Assembly: GCA_943846755.1 (NCBI GenBank)
Contig: OX044365.1
Coordinates: 1,860,001-1,924,000 of the forward strand
Direction of reading: 5' to 3'
Origin: UBA8752 sp002336475
GTDB lineage: Bacteria; Bacteroidota; Bacteroidia; Flavobacteriales_D; Sanyastnellaceae
DNA: 64,000 bases
Within the stretch, counting starts at the first letter, position 1; each line of letters begins with the position of its first letter. Positions 26,740 to 35,350 of the stretch are shown in pieces. The translations under genes were made by a program, and so were the position numbers. The notes under the pieces were generated by a model. That model was not told the origin of the DNA. It did no database searches and saw only the letters and a program-made list of their open reading frames with translations.

Positions 26740-27786
26740 TTAATGTTCTTCATTGAACCCATCCCAGCCTTGGGCTTTGAGCTCGGTTTCCATGCCGTTG
26801 CGCGTAATGAGCGTTCGTTCGTTCGGGTCTTCGGTTAAATACCCGACGATGGAGAACATGGGGTGGTTTTTGAAGTGCTCGAAATGGTCTTGCGGCACGG
26901 TGAAGAGCAGCTCGTAGTCCTCGCCACCGCTGAGCGTGCAGAGGGTGGGGTCCAAATTGAATGCCCGGGCCGTTTCGTACATTTTTTCGCCCATCGGAAT
27001 TTTGTCTTCGTGAAGGCGCACGCCACATCCCGATGCCGATGCAATGTGTAGTGCTTCGGAAGCGAGACCGTCTGAAATGTCAATCATGGACGTTGGAACG
27101 ACTTCAAGCTTGGACAGCTCTTCGACGACATCTACGCGTGCTTCGGGTTTGAGCTGTCGCTCGAGTAACCCGTCAAAACCCGTTAAATCGGGCTGTGCCC
27201 CTGGCGCCTCTTGAAACACGTGCTTTTCGCGTTCCAGCACTTGAAGGCCCATGAAAGCGCCCCCGAGTTCTCCGCTTACCAAGACCAGGTCTCCTGCCTT
27301 TGCGCCATTCCGGAGGGTTGCTTTGTCGCTGTCGACCTCTCCAAAAGCGGTCACAGAAATCATCAGACCAGACTTTGAGCTGGTGGTGTCTCCGCCGATC
27401 AAATCCACCTTGTAGCGTTCACAGGCGAGCTTCATGCCCGCGTACAACTCTTTGGCGGCTTCAACGCTAAACCGGTTGGAGAGGGCCAGGCCGACCACCA
27501 CATGGGTGGGCAGGGCGTTCATGGCACATAAGTCACTCAGGTTGACCACAATGGCCTTGTATCCCAAGTGTTTCAGTGGGGCATACATCAGGTCGAAATG
27601 AATGCCTTCGCACAGCAAATCGGTGCTGACCACGGTCTGCTTTCCTGCAGGAGGTGGGGCCACGATAGCGGCATCATCCCCCACACCGAGTACCGTGCGC
27701 GGGTTTTGAAGTTTGATGTCCTTGGTGAGTTCGGCAATGAGGCCAAATTCGCCGATGGTGCCTATTTCTGTGCGTTCCGCGTCCAT
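26740..27786 (-). CDS. thiL: Thiamine-monophosphate kinase
   Basis: The 348-residue enzyme phosphorylates thiamine phosphate to the diphosphate cofactor. It belongs to the PurM/ThiL fold: GEFGLIAELTKD, GVGDDAAIV, STDLLCEGIHFDL, DLIGGDTTSS and MIDISDGLASEALHIA carry the Mg-ATP ligands. The ATG at 27786 is preceded by a GTG two codons upstream. A -7 box TAGCTTTG (27792-27799) ends only 5 bases before this ATG, suggesting a leaderless message. Confidence 0.95.
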   Translation of the reverse strand: MDAERTEIGTIGEFGLIAELTKDIKLQNPRTVLGVGDDAAIVAPPPAGKQTVVSTDLLCEGIHFDLMYAPLKHLGYKAIVVNLSDLCAMNALPTHVVVGLALSNRFSVEAAKELYAGMKLACERYKVDLIGGDTTSSKSGLMISVTAFGEVDSDKATLRNGAKAGDLVLVSGELGGAFMGLQVLEREKHVFQEAPGAQPDLTGFDGLLERQLKPEARVDVVEELSKLEVVPTSMIDISDGLASEALHIASASGCGVRLHEDKIPMGEKMYETARAFNLDPTLCTLSGGEDYELLFTVPQDHFEHFKNHPMFSIVGYLTEDPNERTLITRNGMETELKAQGWDGFNEEH

Positions 27787-27791
27787 GGGCA

Positions 27792-27799
27792 CAAAGCTA
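27792..27799 (-). promoter_or_regulatory. Promoter -7 box of thiL
   Basis: TAGCTTTG on the minus strand is an exact TAnnTTTG match. Five bases separate it from the thiL ATG, so transcription would begin at or next to the start codon. Confidence 0.45.
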
Positions 27800-27815
27800 T
27801 ACGCGGGAATTTTCG

Positions 27816-27823
27816 TAACTTTA
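27816..27823 (+). promoter_or_regulatory. Possible promoter -7 box of the mbnP-like gene
   Basis: TAACTTTA matches TAnnTTTG except at the last base and lies 26 bases before the ATG at 27850. The -33 element is not clear. It shares the 63-base divergent region with the thiL promoter. Confidence 0.35.
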
Positions 27824-27849
27824 ATAAGGACCTATTAATTCCTTCTGGC

Positions 27850-28803
27850 ATGCGGGCTGTACTTGTTTTCTTTTTCGTCGCCATTGCCGGTTTTGTTCAG
27901 GCACAAACGCCTGTCGAATTGCGCATTGATCACAAAGTCGGGCAGTTGGATTTCAATGCGGAATCAGAAGTGGTCACTGTTTTGGGTGAAGCGGTTGAGA
28001 TCGATCGTTTAGAGTACTACCTCAGCATGTTCACCCTCGTCCACGACGGAGGAATGGAGACGCCCATCGATGGGGCCTACGTGTTGGCCGATGCCTTCGA
28101 GGATGTGGCCCATGTTTTGGGTGAGGTTGAAGGGGTGTCCAATGTGGAATCCTTGAAGTTTAATGTGGGCATTGACCCCGACAACAACCACGCAGATCCT
28201 GTTGCGTGGCCATCGGACCACCCGTTGGCGCCTCAGGTGCCAAGCATGCATTGGGGCTGGTCCGCGGGCTATCGCTTTGTTGCATTGGAAGGCGGAGCAG
28301 GCATCAATGGCATCATCACCCACGAAATCCATGCATTGGGCGACAACAACCATTTCCCAGGTGAGATGGAGGTCTTGGCCAGCATGGAGAATGGAACTTT
28401 GGTTTTAGACGTTGAGGCCGATGTGCTGGGTTTCTACCAAGACCTTTCTGTGTCAGGAGGCCTGATCAACCACGGCGAAAGCGGGGAGGCGGTTTTGGTC
28501 TGTAACAACACTGTGGACCATGTATTTCGCTTGCCTGGGGCGAGCAATGTTGAGGCTGCCATGTCCCTGGACTTTGGGTTCAATTTGATGCCTTTGGACG
28601 GCGGGGCGCGCATTCAATTTGACGCACCTCTTGGTTCGGTGGTCCAAGTTGAGCTTTTGGATTTGTTGGGCCGCTCTCTGGCGCAAACCAACATTCCCTC
28701 TGGAACGCGGACCTATGATTTAAAAGACGTTCCCGCGGGGGCATTCCTGATCACAGTTGCAGGCCTTGGTGGACGTGTTACCCGGCGCTGGATACAGGGA
28801 TGA
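27850..28803 (+). CDS. MbnP-like copper-binding protein with T9SS type A sorting domain
   Basis: The 317-residue protein has a signal peptide (cleavage near residue 19, VQAQ). Residues 20 to about 225 match the MbnP family: FNVGIDPDNNHADP (105-117) and the Trp-rich MHWGWSAGYRFVALEGG (133-149). In characterised MbnP one Trp is oxidised to kynurenine by the partner MbnH and the protein binds copper. Residues 240-317 look like a T9SS type A C-terminal domain (VELLDLLGRSLAQ, LKDVPAGAFLITV, ending RRWIQG), so it should be carried across the outer membrane and anchored or released. Its stop overlaps the di-haem enzyme start (ATGA). Copper binding here is inferred. Confidence 0.8.
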   Translation: MRAVLVFFFVAIAGFVQAQTPVELRIDHKVGQLDFNAESEVVTVLGEAVEIDRLEYYLSMFTLVHDGGMETPIDGAYVLADAFEDVAHVLGEVEGVSNVESLKFNVGIDPDNNHADPVAWPSDHPLAPQVPSMHWGWSAGYRFVALEGGAGINGIITHEIHALGDNNHFPGEMEVLASMENGTLVLDVEADVLGFYQDLSVSGGLINHGESGEAVLVCNNTVDHVFRLPGASNVEAAMSLDFGFNLMPLDGGARIQFDAPLGSVVQVELLDLLGRSLAQTNIPSGTRTYDLKDVPAGAFLITVAGLGGRVTRRWIQG

Positions 28804-29912
28804 CTCGCAGAAGTTTCTTCTGTTTTTCGGCCTGTGTAGGGTTGTGGATGGGGTGCAACCCTGACCCTGTGGTAGACACCATTGAGCCTGTGGTCTTGGA
28901 CCCAACACCATTCAATCTGGACATTCGGCATTTTCCGGAACCACAATGGCCCGAGGACAACCCGCTCACAGAAGCCGGGGTGCAATTGGGCAGGATGTTG
29001 TTTCACGAGAAGCGGATGTCGGGTGACAACACCCAAGCCTGTGCAGACTGCCACGCCCAGCAGCGCAACTTCTCGGACGTGGCCGTTTTCAGTGCAGGCA
29101 TACAGGGCATTGAGGGCCCCCGACACAGCATGGTCCTTTCGAATTTGGCCTGGCACGTTCACCACGATGGAAACCACGGCCATGGATTTTTCTGGGATGG
29201 CCGTGCAGCAACCCTGAGAGAACAGGTGCTTGACCCCATTGAGGACGGCTTGGAAATGGACGAAGACCTGGAGAGCTTGACCGTCGAGTTGAGTGCCTTT
29301 GAGCAGTATCGCCATGCCTTTACCCGGGCTTTTGGGACCGACGAAATCAATGCTGAGAGGATGGCCAAAGCCTTGGAGCAATTCTTGCTGACCATGGTGT
29401 CCAACAACAGCAAGTACGACCAATGGCTGCTGGGGGAGACGTCATTGACAGAGAGCGAGGAGCGTGGGAGGCAGTTGTTCTTCGATGAATTCGACCCATT
29501 CAACCCTGAGGTTAGTGGTGCTGACTGCGCCCATTGCCACAGTGGTCTGGACTTTGCCAGTCACCAGTTTGGCAACAACGGGCTGGATGCCGACGAGGAC
29601 ATGGAGGACATCGGTTATATGGCCGTGACAGGAGAAGATGCAGACCGTGGCAAATTCAAAACCCCCTCATTGCGCAATGTCATGGTATCGGCCCCTTACA
29701 TGCACGACGGCCGCTTTGCGAACATCGATGAGGTGATTGACCATTATGATCACGGGGCAGTGTCCAGCAGTTCCATGGACCCGATGATGCAGTACAATGT
29801 GGACTACGGGTTGGGCTTGGACAGCCAAGACCGCGCCGACCTCATCGCGTTTTTGCACACCCTGACGGACTCCGATTTTCTGTCCCATCCGGCGTTCTCA
29901 AGCCCCCACTGA
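28800..29912 (+). CDS. Di-haem cytochrome c peroxidase / MauG-MbnH family lipoprotein
   Basis: The 370-residue protein has a lipoprotein signal with the lipidated Cys at about 19 (WMGCN). Two haem c motifs are present, CADCH (81-85) and CAHCH (243-247), plus the family segments GFFWDGRAATL (129-139) and FKTPSLRNVMVSAPYMHDGRF (287-307 region). These define the CcpA/MauG/MbnH superfamily, whose members either reduce peroxide or oxidise Trp residues of a partner protein. Translational coupling to the MbnP-like gene points to an MbnH-type role. A peroxidase role is the alternative. Confidence 0.88.
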   Translation: MTRRSFFCFSACVGLWMGCNPDPVVDTIEPVVLDPTPFNLDIRHFPEPQWPEDNPLTEAGVQLGRMLFHEKRMSGDNTQACADCHAQQRNFSDVAVFSAGIQGIEGPRHSMVLSNLAWHVHHDGNHGHGFFWDGRAATLREQVLDPIEDGLEMDEDLESLTVELSAFEQYRHAFTRAFGTDEINAERMAKALEQFLLTMVSNNSKYDQWLLGETSLTESEERGRQLFFDEFDPFNPEVSGADCAHCHSGLDFASHQFGNNGLDADEDMEDIGYMAVTGEDADRGKFKTPSLRNVMVSAPYMHDGRFANIDEVIDHYDHGAVSSSSMDPMMQYNVDYGLGLDSQDRADLIAFLHTLTDSDFLSHPAFSSPH

Positions 29913-29921
29913 CAAGGGCCC

Positions 29922-31742
29922 TTATTCTGTTGCTTGGCCACTGTTTTCTGACCAGTGCGCGCGCATGGCTTGGATGACCTTGAGTGAAGTGACACGAAGC
30001 AACTCTGGTTCTTTCGCGGCTTTGATTCCATCGACTGTGCCGAATGCGGCGAGCAGCTTGTGGCGGGTGGCGGGGCCTATGCCTGGGATGTCGTCCAATT
30101 CGCTGCGCAAAGCAGCGGCACTCCTGCGCTTTCTGTGGTGTGCCAGCGAGAAGCGGTGTGCTTCGTCGCGCATGCGCTGAATCAGTTTCAATGACTCAGA
30201 TCGCTTGTCGAGGTGCAGGGGTATGCTGTCTCCTGGAAAGTAGAGCTCCTCCAAACGCTTGGCGATGCCGATGATGGCCACCTTTCCCATGAGCCCTAAG
30301 TCTTCCAAAGCACCGACGGCACTGGACAACTGCCCTTTTCCACCATCTACGATGATCAGTTGCGGCAGGGCCTCGCCCTCGTCCCGCAGCCTCTTGTATC
30401 GGCGGTGTACCACTTCAGCCATAGATGCAAAGTCGTCGGGTCCCTCGACGGTCTTGATGTTGAACTTTCTATAGTCGGCTTTGGCGGGCTTGGCTTTTTT
30501 AAACACCACACACGCCGATGCGGGGTTGGTGCCTTGGATGTTGGAGTTGTCGAAGCACTCGATGTGTACCGGAAGCTCCTTGAGGTGGAGGTCTTTTTGG
30601 AGGGTCTCCATGATGCGGTTTTGTGCCGCCTCTGGGTCCACTTGCTCTTGTTGCTTGCGCTTGTCGAGCATGGTGTACTTGGCATTGCGCTCGGAAAGCT
30701 CAATCAACCGCTTTTTGTCGCCGCGCTGGGGCACGTGCCATTTCACGTCACCAAGAATGGGCCGCACATCGAGGTTCGTGTAGATCTCTGGGCTGTGCAG
30801 GTCAAACCTGCGTCGGAACTCTAAAATGCCATATTCGAGGAGATCTTGGTCGCTTTCCTCGAGCCTTTTGCGGAGCTCTATGGTTTGTCCGTGAACGATG
30901 CTGCCATCCATGATCTTCATGAAGTTGACGTAACCAGCTGCGGGGTCGCTCACAACGGAATACACTTCGACGTCGTGGATGCTGGGGTTGACCACGGTGC
31001 TTTTGGCTTGGAACTTTTTGAGGGCTCCCTTGCGGCGCTTAAAGTCTTCTGCAGCTTCAAATGCAAAGCGCTCTGCAGCCTCGTGCATGGCCGTATCGTA
31101 AGTGCGCACGAGGTCTTTGATGTTGCCTTTTAGAATGTCGCGGATGGCTTCAACACCGCGGTCGTAATCCTCGAGGCTTTGCTTTCCGACACACGGCGCC
31201 TTGCAGTTGCCAAGGTCGTGTTCCAAGCAAGCCCGGAACTTTCCGGCGTCGATGTTCTTTTGGCTTAAATCGTAGCTGCAATTGCGAATGGGGTGCAGCT
31301 TTCGGGCAATGTCGAGAACAGCGTACATCGTTTTGACCGAGGCATAGGGTCCAAAGTATTCCGAGCCGTTTTTGATGACGTTTCGCGTAGAGTGTACCCT
31401 CGGAAAGCGCTCTTTTCGGATGACGATGGATGGATAGGTCTTGTCGTCTTTTAGCTCAATGTTGTAACGCGGCTGGTGCTCTTTGATCATGCTGTTTTCA
31501 AGCAGCAATGCATCGACTTCTGTTTGCACCACAATGAACTTTACGTCTGCGATTTTCTTGACCAGTAGACGTGTTTTGCCGTTCTCGTAGGTCTTTTTGT
31601 TAAAGTAGCTCGCGACCCGCTTTTTAAGGCTCTTGGCCTTGCCGATGTACAGCAGGCCGCCTTCCGCGTCGTAATGCTGGTAGACACCAGGACTGTCGGG
31701 CAGTCTTTGGAGGATGCGGCGTATGTGGGGCGAGGCTTCCAT
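29922..31742 (-). CDS. uvrC: Excinuclease ABC subunit C
   Basis: The 606-residue nucleotide-excision-repair nuclease makes both cuts around a UvrAB-marked lesion. It has an N-terminal GIY-YIG domain (DSPGVYQHY and LLYIGKAKSLKKRV, residues 15-45), a Cys cluster around CLEHDLGNCKAPCVG, a UVR segment, the RNase H-like domain (ECFDNSNIQGTNP, QLIIVDGGKGQL) and a C-terminal helix-hairpin-helix (DIPGIGPATRHKLL). The ATG at 31742 is used. The gene converges with the di-haem enzyme, leaving 9 bases between stops. Confidence 0.97.
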   Translation of the reverse strand: MEASPHIRRILQRLPDSPGVYQHYDAEGGLLYIGKAKSLKKRVASYFNKKTYENGKTRLLVKKIADVKFIVVQTEVDALLLENSMIKEHQPRYNIELKDDKTYPSIVIRKERFPRVHSTRNVIKNGSEYFGPYASVKTMYAVLDIARKLHPIRNCSYDLSQKNIDAGKFRACLEHDLGNCKAPCVGKQSLEDYDRGVEAIRDILKGNIKDLVRTYDTAMHEAAERFAFEAAEDFKRRKGALKKFQAKSTVVNPSIHDVEVYSVVSDPAAGYVNFMKIMDGSIVHGQTIELRKRLEESDQDLLEYGILEFRRRFDLHSPEIYTNLDVRPILGDVKWHVPQRGDKKRLIELSERNAKYTMLDKRKQQEQVDPEAAQNRIMETLQKDLHLKELPVHIECFDNSNIQGTNPASACVVFKKAKPAKADYRKFNIKTVEGPDDFASMAEVVHRRYKRLRDEGEALPQLIIVDGGKGQLSSAVGALEDLGLMGKVAIIGIAKRLEELYFPGDSIPLHLDKRSESLKLIQRMRDEAHRFSLAHHRKRRSAAALRSELDDIPGIGPATRHKLLAAFGTVDGIKAAKEPELLRVTSLKVIQAMRAHWSENSGQATE

Positions 31743-31780
31743 CGGGCACGGAGGGTCTCGGCAAGTTACCTTCGGCGGCA

Positions 31781-32845
31781 ATGTTAGAAGCGCAAACTGG
31801 GCATGGACCCACCCGAGAACTGGTCACAGGTGCCACGGGCTTGGTGGGAATGTACCGTTTGGCTTGGCGCTTGGAACGCGGCTGGCCTACGGCTGCGCTG
31901 CGCAGGGCAGGGAGCAATGTGGACCGGGTAGCCGATTTTTTGAAAGGGCGTTTGGGTCAGGATTTCGAGGAAGCCTGGGCTGGTTTGGAGTGGTTCGAGG
32001 CAGATTTATCGGATGTGGTGGGGCTGCAAGATGCCATGAAGGATTGCCAGAGGGTGTTCCACGCTGCGGGCCGGGTGAGTTTTCGCACGGGGGATGAGGC
32101 CCAGCTCAAAGCCGTGAATCAAACAGGAACAGCAAACGTGGTCAACGCGGCATTGGGGGCAGGAGTCACCCGGTTGTTTCACGTCTCCTCGGTGGCGGCA
32201 TTGGGGCGTTCAACTGAAGGCCGTGGGCCGGTTCACGAGGACTCGGATTGGGCAGAAGGCGTGGGTGCCTCGCCCTATGGAGTCAGCAAAAGGGCCGCTG
32301 AAATGGAGGCGTGGAGGGCAGAGGCCGAAGGGATGGAATTGATTGTGGTCAACCCCACCATCATTTTGGGTGACGCCCGTTATGCGGAGAGTTCAGGAAT
32401 GGTGTACCGCAGGGTGTCCAAGGCAAGGCGCTATTACCCAGCGGGCGGAAATGGGTTTGTAGGCGCATCGGATTTGATCCGTGTCATGGCCGCATTGGAT
32501 GAGGCGGCAGACAGCGGCCAGCCGGGAATTTTGGGTGAGCGTTTTGTGGTGTCTTCTGAAGATTTGTCTTACCGAGAACTGATGGGCTGGGTGGCACAAG
32601 GACTAGGGGTTGAGGCTCCTGTGAAGCCGCTTTCGGGGTGGATGCTGGGTGTGGTATGGCGCGCGGCTACGCTGTGGGGCTTTTTGTCGGGTAAACCGGC
32701 TCAATTGACCCGTGATATGGCCAAAAACACCCGGATACAGCACCGATACAACACGTCGAAAGTGCGTGGCGCCCTGCCGGGATTTGAGTTTACCCCCATT
32801 CAAGAGGTGATCAAAGAGACGACACGCGACGGCCTGAGCCGTTGA
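31781..32845 (+). CDS. NAD-dependent epimerase/dehydratase family protein
   Basis: The 354-residue extended SDR has the Rossmann motif VTGATGLVG (about residues 15-23), DLSD after the third strand, FHAAGRVSF, VSSVAALGR and a catalytic YGVSK. In Flavobacteriia similar proteins sit next to DUF4296 and dihydroorotase genes, as here. The substrate is unknown; relatives are labelled dihydroflavonol reductase or sugar epimerase. It is divergent from uvrC by 38 bases, with a TACCTTCG box (31767-31774) six bases before its ATG, and abuts the DUF4296 stop. Confidence 0.85.
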   Translation: MLEAQTGHGPTRELVTGATGLVGMYRLAWRLERGWPTAALRRAGSNVDRVADFLKGRLGQDFEEAWAGLEWFEADLSDVVGLQDAMKDCQRVFHAAGRVSFRTGDEAQLKAVNQTGTANVVNAALGAGVTRLFHVSSVAALGRSTEGRGPVHEDSDWAEGVGASPYGVSKRAAEMEAWRAEAEGMELIVVNPTIILGDARYAESSGMVYRRVSKARRYYPAGGNGFVGASDLIRVMAALDEAADSGQPGILGERFVVSSEDLSYRELMGWVAQGLGVEAPVKPLSGWMLGVVWRAATLWGFLSGKPAQLTRDMAKNTRIQHRYNTSKVRGALPGFEFTPIQEVIKETTRDGLSR

Positions 32846-33214
32846 TCAATTCCACTTGCTGTTGCGCTCGAGCGAGTCGAGTTTGACTTGGACCTCTTGC
32901 AGGATGGTGGGCAGTGCTTCAGGTTGACTGTACCACCACTTGTAGGTCGCTGTAAAAGCGGAATCGCTAACCCCTGCGTTGTTGAGAATAAGGGCCCGTT
33001 GGGCTGCTCGGACAGCGTCGCGGTCTCCACCAGGGAGCATGCGCTGTCTGTAAGCGGCCTCCAGCAGTTGGAGGTCGGCATGCAGTTCAATGAAGGTGGA
33101 GCGGTCGACCATGTCCTGTGGCCGTGTGGGGACGTCCCTTGCACTGCGCGGCTCGCATCCAGACGCCAAGAAGAGTCCAATCCCAAGCGCAGCCAGGCTC
33201 CACAGGCGGATCAT
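32846..33214 (-). CDS. DUF4296 lipoprotein
   Basis: The 122-residue protein has a signal peptide with a lipobox ASGCEP (Cys at about 20) and a helical body containing FIELHADLQLLEAAY and AFTATYKWWYSQPEAL, the DUF4296 pattern. The function is unknown. In Flavobacteriia it is a regular neighbour of dihydroorotase, and here its start overlaps the dihydroorotase stop by four bases. Confidence 0.82.
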   Translation of the reverse strand: MIRLWSLAALGIGLFLASGCEPRSARDVPTRPQDMVDRSTFIELHADLQLLEAAYRQRMLPGGDRDAVRAAQRALILNNAGVSDSAFTATYKWWYSQPEALPTILQEVQVKLDSLERNSKWN

Positions 33215-34590
33215 CGGTCAAAGGTCATTCTGCGTCCAGCGTGCGCCCCTCCGTTCGAAGGTTCGACAACACGCTCGCCGTCCCAGACTTCCGTGCCATT
33301 GACCCAAGTGCCGACAACACGGGCCGAAAATCGATCTCCGGTGAAGGGTGACCAGCCGCATTTGCTTAGAATGCCCTCTTCTGTCACGGTCCAAGGCGCA
33401 TGGGGGTTGACCAAAACAAAGTCCGCGAAATAGCCTGGACGGAGGAATCCCCGGCCTTCGATGTCAAACAGCTCGGCTACGCGGTGCGACGCCAGCCGAG
33501 GGATGTCGGTCAACTGGAGCCAACCTTGGGCCACGCCTTCGTACAAGGCCACCAAGGCATGCTGTACCAGCGGTCCACCAGAGGGAGCCGTCCAATATCC
33601 GTTGGCCTTTTCTGCCTTGGTGTGGGGGGCGTGGTCCGTGGCGAGGACGTCGATGGCACCGCCCGGTTTGAGGGCCGCCCGGAGGGCCGCCCGGTCTTCC
33701 GCAGTTTTGACGGCGGGGTTCCACTTGATGCGGGTCCCGCGTTCGGCATAATCCGCATCGCTGAACCACAGGTGATGGGTGCAGGCTTCGGCGGTGATGC
33801 GCTTCTCGGAGAGGGGAATGGACCCGTCGAAAAGGCCGAGTTCTTTCGCCGTAGAAATGTGCAGGACATGCAAGCGGGCTCCGGTGCGCGCAGCGAGTTC
33901 AACAGCGCGAGAGGAGCTGCGGTAGCACGCTTCTGCACTGCGAATGAGGGGGTGTTGGCCAATGGGCACCTCATCGCCGAATTTCGCACGGGCAGCGGCA
34001 GCATTGGCCCTAATGGTGGCTTCGTCTTCGCAGTGCGTTGCGATCAACATTGGGCACTCTTTGAAGATGCCTTCGAGGACGGCTGCATCGTCGACCAACA
34101 TGTCGCCCGTGGAGCTTCCCATGAACACTTTGACGCCACAAACTGACTGAGGATCGGTCAGCAGCACCTGTTTCAGGTTGCCGTTGGAAGCCCCCATGAA
34201 AAAGCTGTAGTTCGCCGGACTTACTTCAGCGGCCCGGTCGTACTTCTCTTGGAGCAGTCCTTGGTTCAGGGATTGGGGCACGGTGTTGGGCATCTCCATG
34301 AAAGAGGTAATGCCGCCTGCCACGGCTGCCCGGGATTCTGTGGCGATTTCCGCTTTGTGGGTGAGGCCTGGTTCGCGGAAATGCACCTGGTCGTCGATCA
34401 GGCCGGGAAGCAGGTGCAGCCCCTTACAATCGTGCACCTGTGCTTGGCGTGCGGCGGTGGCAATGGCCGGGTCAGAATGTTGGGTAAGGTTTTTGCCTAC
34501 GGCCTTGATGCGGTCTCCATCGGTGAGAAGGTCGCCGGTTTCGGTGCGGCCTTCGTGCACGAGGGTGGCGCCAGTGAAGAGGTGGTTCAT
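33211..34590 (-). CDS. pyrC: Dihydroorotase
   Basis: The 459-residue amidohydrolase closes carbamoyl-aspartate to dihydroorotate in pyrimidine synthesis. Seen are DDQVHFREPGLTHK (66-79), the carboxylated-Lys region CGVKVFMGSSTG, the His ligands in THCED and LHVLHIS, and the catalytic Asp in LATDHAPH. The first metal-binding HxH is QVH here (Gln68-Val-His70), so one classical ligand is missing; I recall the same in other Flavobacteriia. Allantoinase-type activity is an unlikely alternative. It overlaps the mannose synthase stop by four bases. Confidence 0.92.
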   Translation of the reverse strand: MNHLFTGATLVHEGRTETGDLLTDGDRIKAVGKNLTQHSDPAIATAARQAQVHDCKGLHLLPGLIDDQVHFREPGLTHKAEIATESRAAVAGGITSFMEMPNTVPQSLNQGLLQEKYDRAAEVSPANYSFFMGASNGNLKQVLLTDPQSVCGVKVFMGSSTGDMLVDDAAVLEGIFKECPMLIATHCEDEATIRANAAAARAKFGDEVPIGQHPLIRSAEACYRSSSRAVELAARTGARLHVLHISTAKELGLFDGSIPLSEKRITAEACTHHLWFSDADYAERGTRIKWNPAVKTAEDRAALRAALKPGGAIDVLATDHAPHTKAEKANGYWTAPSGGPLVQHALVALYEGVAQGWLQLTDIPRLASHRVAELFDIEGRGFLRPGYFADFVLVNPHAPWTVTEEGILSKCGWSPFTGDRFSARVVGTWVNGTEVWDGERVVEPSNGGAHAGRRMTFDR

Positions 34591-35336
34591 GAGGGGTCTG
34601 TGGCGTCGGCAGGTCTGATGTCGAAGCGGCGCATTTGCAACACACCAATGAAGGCCTCCCTGAAGATGTTCAGGCTCATTTTGGAAGTGCCCAACTCGCG
34701 GTCTACAAAAGTGATGGGGACTTCATCGATGGAGAAACCCAACCGCTTGGCGTTGTATTTCATCTCAATTTGGAAGGCGTAGCCAATGAAATGGATGTGA
34801 TCCAATCGGATGGCTTTCAAGGTCTCTGCTCGGTAGCATTTGAAACCAGCGGTGGGGTCTTTGACGCCGAGGCGCAAGATGGCATTGACATACAGCGAAG
34901 CACCATAGCTCATGGCAATGCGGTGCCACGGCCAGTTGGAGACAGCGCCACCTTTGGTGTACCGCGAACCGACAGCAATGCCAGCGCCATCCATACACGC
35001 TTCGCGCAGCCGTTCTAAGTCTTTGGGGTTGTGGCTGAAGTCCGCATCCATCTCAAACAGGTATTCATATCCGGCTTCAAGGCCCCACTTGAACCCTGCG
35101 ATGTAGGCGGTTCCCAGGCCAAGTTTGCCGGAACGTTCGAGCAAATGAATGCGGCCATCATGCGCTTTTTGGGCCTCGCGGACGAGGTCGCCCGTTCCGT
35201 CCGGTGAACCATCGTCAACCACCAAAACATGGAACGGTTTGCCGCGTTTTGGGGACAGCGACATCACCGTATTGAGCATGCGGGTGATGTTCTCTTTTTC
35301 GTTGTAGGTCGGTATGATGACGAGGCTGTTAGACAC
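34587..35336 (-). CDS. Polyprenol monophosphomannose synthase (GT2 family)
   Basis: The 249-residue glycosyltransferase has the GT-A fold with IIPTYNEKENI, the VVDDGSPDGTGDLV metal/nucleotide motif, EMDADFSHNPKDL, GSRYTKGG and the acceptor-loop segment KDPTAGFKCYR. It would transfer mannose from GDP-mannose to a polyprenyl phosphate at the inner membrane, providing a donor for cell-surface or protein glycosylation. It has no C-terminal membrane helices. It is the first gene of the unit with dihydroorotase and DUF4296. Confidence 0.92.
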   Translation of the reverse strand: MSNSLVIIPTYNEKENITRMLNTVMSLSPKRGKPFHVLVVDDGSPDGTGDLVREAQKAHDGRIHLLERSGKLGLGTAYIAGFKWGLEAGYEYLFEMDADFSHNPKDLERLREACMDGAGIAVGSRYTKGGAVSNWPWHRIAMSYGASLYVNAILRLGVKDPTAGFKCYRAETLKAIRLDHIHFIGYAFQIEMKYNAKRLGFSIDEVPITFVDRELGTSKMSLNIFREAFIGVLQMRRFDIRPADATDPS

Positions 35337-35350
35337 GGCAGCAAGGTTGT

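Noticed and set aside
29912..29926. AAGGGCCCTT palindrome between the di-haem enzyme gene and uvrC as a terminator
   Set aside because: The sequence is a plain ten-base palindrome without a loop or T-run, and is too short to be an intrinsic terminator.
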